From contig NZ_JACHJR010000001.1 in assembly GCF_014203705.1 (NCBI RefSeq), positions 8,122,001 to 8,186,000 on the forward strand: DNA of 64,000 bases, given 5' to 3'. Positions 60,704-64,000 of the stretch are shown here, piece by piece. This DNA is from Kitasatospora gansuensis (GTDB lineage Bacteria; Actinomycetota; Actinomycetes; Streptomycetales; Streptomycetaceae). The translations under genes and the position numbers were made by a program. Numbering within the stretch: position 1 is the first letter of the stretch; each line of letters begins with the position of its first letter. The notes beneath the pieces are model-generated. The model did not search any database, was not told the origin of the DNA, and saw only the letters and a program-made list of their open reading frames with translations.

Positions 60704-61399
60704 ATGGAGCAGATATTGAGTCGGCGGGAAGCGTCGGAGGCTGTCCACGACTACGGCTGGCGCTTCTTGCTGGGCACTTTGCGAACGTCGGTGCCGGTCG
60801 GATCGTTGGCTCAGGCGATCGGCGTGGCGGCGGACGCCGTCGCGGTCTGCGGCAGCGACGCCGACCGGCACCTTCTGGTCGATGTCCGCCCCCAGCGCGT
60901 CGTGTTCACTCTGCAGTCGCTGGACCACGCAGCGGTGACCACCCGGGACGTCGAACTCGCGCGTCGGATCTCCGCCGCCGTCAACGAGACCGGGTCGCTG
61001 ACGACGGATCCCGAGATCGGAACGGGGGTACCGCGGTCGGTCCAAGTTGTGGAGATCGGGATCGATGCGCTGGGAATCGCCGAGATCCGGCCGTTCTGGA
61101 AGGCAGTGCTGGGTTATGCCGACGAGGCGGGCGCCGCAGGACCGGAGGATCCACTTGTCGACCCTGTCGGGCAGGGCCCGGCGATCTGGTTCCAGCAGAT
61201 GGACCGGGCGCGCCCGCAGCGCAATCGCATCCACTTCGACATCTGCGTTCCCCATGACGAGGCACTCCGGCGGATCGAGGCCGCGCTGGCGGCAGGGGGC
61301 CGCCTCGTCTCCGCGACCCGTGCCCCCGCATTCTGGGTGCTCGCCGACGCGGAGGGGAACGAGGCCTGCGTGACCACGTGGCAGGGCCGAGACGACTGA
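60704..61399 (+). CDS. Pterin-dehydratase-like / VOC fusion protein
   Basis: 231 aa; ATG 60704 follows GAGGA. Residues about 1-100 resemble 4a-hydroxytetrahydrobiopterin dehydratase (GWRFLLGTLRTSVPVGSLAQA, DRHLLVDVRPQRVVFTLQS, TTRDVELARRISAA). Residues about 115-230 are a VOC domain (VVEIGIDALGIAEIRPFWKAVLGY, NRIHFDICVP, LADAEGNEACVTTW). Such fusions are seen in actinobacteria; whether the dehydratase half is active is unclear. Confidence 0.78.
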   Translation: MEQILSRREASEAVHDYGWRFLLGTLRTSVPVGSLAQAIGVAADAVAVCGSDADRHLLVDVRPQRVVFTLQSLDHAAVTTRDVELARRISAAVNETGSLTTDPEIGTGVPRSVQVVEIGIDALGIAEIRPFWKAVLGYADEAGAAGPEDPLVDPVGQGPAIWFQQMDRARPQRNRIHFDICVPHDEALRRIEAALAAGGRLVSATRAPAFWVLADAEGNEACVTTWQGRDD

Positions 61400-61470
61400 G
61401 GTGCGCGGTGGCGTTCAGGCCGGGAGTGGACGCGTGACTTCAACCCGGACTGGAGGTGGTGGGCGGGGGA

Positions 61471-61728
61471 TCAGGCGAGGTGAGTGATCGTCATGATGCG
61501 GATGATGCCGACCGGGTGATCGAGGACCAGGAGGGCGGCGACGACCGAGGGCAGGTGGAGGATGCGCATGACGTGCTGTTCGTCGTCGGCGTCGTCGTAC
61601 GGCTCGGTGGTGGCGATGGGGTCTTCGCAGACCCGTGCGAGCGCGAGGGTGAGCTCTTCTCCGAGCGCAGGGGGCAGGGCGTCCCAGATCTTCTGGACGT
61701 CGGGTGCTGCTCGGAGCCGGTAGGTCAT
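61471..61728 (-). CDS. RelE/ParE-like small protein
   Basis: 85 aa. Pattern YRLRAAPDVQKIWDALPPALGEELTLALARVCEDP near the N-terminus and VAALLVLDHPVGIIRIMTI at the C-terminus resembles the RelE/ParE toxin fold, but the basic catalytic residues of RelE are not obvious. The gene is downstream of a 93-aa gene (51 nt apart), an order typical of toxin-antitoxin pairs. Toxicity is inferred only. Confidence 0.55.
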   Translation of the reverse strand: MTYRLRAAPDVQKIWDALPPALGEELTLALARVCEDPIATTEPYDDADDEQHVMRILHLPSVVAALLVLDHPVGIIRIMTITHLA

Positions 61729-61779
61729 GGGGGCAGCGTAGTTGAACGCCCGTCGGCGAGCCCGGCCGATCCGGTCGGC

Positions 61780-62061
61780 TCAGGCCGCGCGGGTGCGGAG
61801 CCGTTCGGCGCGGGTGAGAACCTGGTCGGTGATGTCGACGGACTCGTCGGCGAGCAGGGCGGACGGTCCGTCGGCGAGCAGTGTACGGGCCTGGTCCGCC
61901 GCCGCCTCGAGGTCCTGGGCGACCGCTTTCCAGCGGGCGAAGGCGGCGGCGAGGGAGCCCTCCGGCGTGCGGTTGAGCTCGCTGAGGAAGCGGTTGCGAA
62001 GGGCGGGGGAGCGGAGCCCTTCGGCGATCCGGTCGATGGTCCAGTCGCTGTCGTCGGCCAC
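61780..62061 (-). CDS. Small helical protein, possible antitoxin
   Basis: 93 aa from GTG 62061 with GGAGG 6 nt upstream. Predicted all-helical (IAEGLRSPALRNRFLSELNRT, FARWKAVAQDLEAAADQARTLL); no known DNA-binding motif is evident. It is co-directional and close to the RelE-like gene, so an antitoxin or partner role is plausible. Confidence 0.5.
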   Translation of the reverse strand: MADDSDWTIDRIAEGLRSPALRNRFLSELNRTPEGSLAAAFARWKAVAQDLEAAADQARTLLADGPSALLADESVDITDQVLTRAERLRTRAA

Positions 62062-62195
62062 GGCCGGCCTCCATCCTGGTGCGCACCCTGCGTACTGCGG
62101 CAGTTCAACTTATCGCGCCGGCGGGCGATGTGAGGCCGGTTCGGCTTCGAGTCGGGCGTTGGGCCGAAGTACCGGGAGGGGCGGCACCGGGCCGT

Positions 62196-62522
62196 TTACG
62201 CCTCCTTCGGCTGATTGGTGGGGCGGGCCGCGAGCGTACGCAGGTGCTCGCGGAAGAACCACTCGGGGTCGCCGCCCATCCGGGCCAGCAGCACCATGCC
62301 GGTGACGATCACGTCGCAGGCCTCCGATCTGACGTCGTCCCAGCTGTGCGAGAAGCCCTTGCGGGGGTTTTCGCCGAGTGCGCCGATGGCCGCCTCGGCG
62401 ACTTCTCCGCACTCCTCCTGGAGCTTCACCACCTGTACGAGCCACTGCTGTTCGATGGGCAGCTGAGAGCGGGAACTCAAGTTAGAGGCAAGGGAGTTGA
62501 TGGTCTTCCAAGTGTCGGTCAC
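62196..62522 (-). CDS. MazG-like nucleotide pyrophosphohydrolase
   Basis: 108 aa from GTG 62522. All-helical MazG/NTP-PPase fold with the metal-binding pattern QEECGEVAEAA then SEACDVIVTGM (ExxE...ExxD). Members hydrolyse non-canonical or stress-related NTPs. Its promoter spacing suggests a leaderless mRNA. Confidence 0.78.
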   Translation of the reverse strand: MTDTWKTINSLASNLSSRSQLPIEQQWLVQVVKLQEECGEVAEAAIGALGENPRKGFSHSWDDVRSEACDVIVTGMVLLARMGGDPEWFFREHLRTLAARPTNQPKEA

Positions 62523-62529
62523 GGGCTCA

Positions 62530-62559
62530 ATGATGGTGTTGTTCGATTCGTTCGTTCAA
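62530..62559 (-). promoter_or_regulatory. MazG-like gene promoter
   Basis: On the minus strand TTGAAC (62559-62554), 18-nt spacer, CATCAT (62535-62530). The GTG start is 7 nt beyond the -10. The spacer contains repeated GAAC tetranucleotides. Confidence 0.35.
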
Positions 62560-62682
62560 CCCGGGCGGTTCAGGGCGAGCCTGACCCGAACGGTGGCTTT
62601 TCGAGCAGGCGCGCCCGGGTCGGGAGCCGACCTTCCGCCCACGTCCCCGACCGTGCGCTCGGGGCGCTTCGAGGGCGTCCAG

Positions 62683-62696
62683 GTGATGTGGATCAC
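62683..62696. promoter_or_regulatory. Small inverted repeat upstream of the ComB-like gene
   Basis: GTGAT-GTGG-ATCAC, 34 bp before the start, resembles a half-size CRP/FNR or GntR-type site. No regulator is identified. Confidence 0.25.
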
Positions 62697-62729
62697 TCTT
62701 CGGCCGCTTCGGGTCGGGCGTGCGCGATC

Positions 62730-63413
62730 ATGATCGGTATGGACGCTCGTTTCGTTGGTATCCCTGAGCTGGTCGAGGCCCCGTCCGTGGCGGTCGTGGT
62801 CGACGTCATGCGTGCATTCACCGTGGCTGCCTGGGCCTTTGCCCAGGGGGCGGAGAAGATCGTTCTTGCCGAGTCGCTGGACGACGCGCTGGCGCTCAAG
62901 GCTCGCCACCCCGATTGGCTGGCGCTCAAGGACGGGCCGGCCGCGCCCGGGTTCGACCTGGTCAACTCGCCTGGCCTGCTGCAGTCTGCCGACCTCGGCG
63001 GACGGACCCTTGTGCAGAAAACCACCGCAGGGACGGTCGGCGTCCTCGCGGTCAAGGAGGCGTCGCTGGTGCTGTGCGCCAGTTTCGTGGTGGCGGAGGC
63101 GACGGCCCGGCTCCTGCGGGCGCGCAAGAATGACGGTGTGACGTTCGTGGTCACCGGCGAGGACGGGCAGGCCGACGAAGATCTGGCGTGTGCTCAGTAC
63201 ATCGCCGGGAGGACCACCGAGGCCGGTACGGATGCCGCCGGGTTCCTGCGCCGCGCTGCCGAGTCGCGCGCGGCCGCCGAGCTGACGGAGGGGGTGCGTC
63301 AAGGGGTCCATCCTGATGACGTTGCGCTCTGTCTTGAGCTCGACCGGTTTCCCTTTGCGATGGTGGCGACCTTGGAGGACTCGCTCATGGTTCTGCGTCC
63401 GTTTCGCTCGTAG
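62730..63413 (+). CDS. 2-phosphosulfolactate phosphatase-like (ComB family) protein
   Basis: 227 aa from ATG 62730 (ATG 62739 is also possible; neither has a clear ribosome binding site). ComB-family blocks: VVVDVMRAFTVAAWAFAQGAEKIVLAES, GFDLVNSP, LVQKTTAGTVGVLA, VTGEDGQADEDLACAQYI. The family was defined by coenzyme M synthesis in archaea; in actinobacteria the physiological role is unknown. Codon bias is weaker here than in the rest of the window. Confidence 0.78.
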   Translation: MIGMDARFVGIPELVEAPSVAVVVDVMRAFTVAAWAFAQGAEKIVLAESLDDALALKARHPDWLALKDGPAAPGFDLVNSPGLLQSADLGGRTLVQKTTAGTVGVLAVKEASLVLCASFVVAEATARLLRARKNDGVTFVVTGEDGQADEDLACAQYIAGRTTEAGTDAAGFLRRAAESRAAAELTEGVRQGVHPDDVALCLELDRFPFAMVATLEDSLMVLRPFRS

Positions 63414-63448
63414 GGTGAACCTCGGGGCGTGATCGACAGGAGACCGAC

Positions 63449-63577
63449 GTGGCCGGGACGAAGCCGAGCGGGACGACGGTCGCCGAGGTGATGGCCGAGC
63501 CGGCCGGGCTCGAGGACCCAAGGGCGCGCGAGGTGAACGAGCGAGCGGCCGATGCCCACCAGGCCGCTCTTGGCTGA
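63449..63577 (+). CDS. Short ORF (42 aa) with strong ribosome binding site
   Basis: GTG 63449 is preceded by AGGAGA with 6-nt spacing, and codons keep a GC-rich third base. The peptide is hydrophilic and Ala/Glu-rich (VAEVMAEPAGLEDPRAREVN). No family recognised. It could be a small regulatory protein or a fragment. Confidence 0.4.
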   Translation: MAGTKPSGTTVAEVMAEPAGLEDPRAREVNERAADAHQAALG

Positions 63578-63681
63578 CGTTCTCGGGCCGATGCGTACCT
63601 TCGAAGAGTTCGTGGAGGAAGGCGAGGTCGGGCCCGAACGAGTGTGCTGGACCGTTGCCGACCGGCCTGGGGCGCGTCACC

Positions 63682-64000
63682 ATGGGAGCCGCCCGGTGGG
63701 CGAGGGGGTCGTTCGGCGGAGCGTGGGGGTGGGGCGGGGTGAGCGCGTTATCGGTGGGGTGCGCCGTGCTGGTGTTCGCCGTTGCGGTGTACCGGTTGGG
63801 GTTCCAGTACTGGGCCGAGCATCCCCGGGTCACCGTCCCGCGGCCGGAGGGTGCTCCGCTGACGGTCTATGAGGTGGCGGCCCTGTACGCGCGGGAGCTG
63901 CACCCCGATCACCTGGCGAGGACCGTGCTGTCGGGGATGGTCCTCAGTGGTGCGTTGCAGCCCGACGGTTCGGGCCGGCTGCGGGTCGGGCCCGGTGCGA
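63682..64000 (+). CDS. Partial membrane protein running off the window
   Basis: At least 106 codons from ATG 63682 (GTG 63739 is another option), open to the end of the window. One transmembrane helix (VSALSVGCAVLVFAVAVYRLGF), then APLTVYEVAALYARELHPDHLARTVLSGMVLSGALQPDG, a winged-helix-like segment reminiscent of TIGR04222-type actinobacterial membrane proteins. The 3' end is missing. Confidence 0.5.
   Translation, partial: MGAARWARGSFGGAWGWGGVSALSVGCAVLVFAVAVYRLGFQYWAEHPRVTVPRPEGAPLTVYEVAALYARELHPDHLARTVLSGMVLSGALQPDGSGRLRVGPGA

Noticed and set aside
63552..63872. 106-codon open frame near the right end
   Set aside because: It overlaps both the 42-aa ORF with a good ribosome binding site and the membrane-protein frame running off the window. 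Most of it reads as Val/Arg/Gly-rich shadow.

Overview
The window is very GC-rich, uses GTG and occasional TTG starts, and has strongly G/C-biased third codon positions. It carries Tat- and lipoprotein-type exported enzymes, a transmembrane Ser/Thr kinase, a SigE-family ECF sigma factor and many TetR regulators. This points to a chromosomal accessory region of a filamentous actinomycete of the Streptomyces/Kitasatospora type. No rRNA, tRNA, CRISPR array, transposase or phage gene was recognised.

Layout. 0-1.6 kb: a secreted lamin-tail-domain protein closed by a strong hairpin terminator. 1.7-11.5 kb: two giant paralogous proteins (1810 and 1334 aa). They share a core of about 1100 residues but end in different enzymes, an alpha/beta hydrolase in one and a papain-like cysteine peptidase in the other, with a 95-aa ORF between them. 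11.6-23.9 kb: a tightly packed operon of a DUF4132 protein, a 1643-aa partner, a MoxR AAA+ ATPase, a DUF5682-VWA fusion and a SWIM zinc-finger protein. This is the actinobacterial counterpart of E. coli yehI/yehL/yehM/yehP/yehQ, with YehM and YehP fused. 24-27.4 kb: ECF sigma factor, membrane partner and penicillin-binding transpeptidase. 27.5-30.6 kb: a Tat-exported beta-helix lyase-like protein and a Ser/Thr kinase.

30.7-45.8 kb is the most striking part. It holds two paralogous TetR regulators, five agmatine-deiminase-family enzymes (three with export signals), a UreA-UreB fusion with a divergent UreC, and a complete family-5 peptide/nickel-type ABC transporter. A sixth deiminase, also exported, lies at 52.4 kb. 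The two TetR genes and two of the deiminase operons carry versions of one palindrome, TGACTGAAATTTCAGTCA. The arrangement looks like a duplicated, co-regulated guanidine/urea nitrogen-scavenging system. Urease accessory genes (ureD/E/F/G) and N-carbamoylputrescine amidase are not present here, so they would have to act from elsewhere.

45.8-64 kb is mixed accessory DNA: a DUF4436 membrane protein, TetR/VOC genes, a low-bias patch with an unknown gene and a broken HD-hydrolase gene, an HTH/TPR-like regulator next to a UDP-glucose dehydrogenase-type gene, a methyltransferase, a divergent ArsR/dienelactone-hydrolase pair, a TetR/DHFR-like pair with two operators, a GNAT, a cytochrome P450, a pterin-dehydratase/VOC fusion, a RelE-like toxin-antitoxin-like pair, a MazG-like protein, a ComB-like phosphatase, and a membrane protein that runs off the end.
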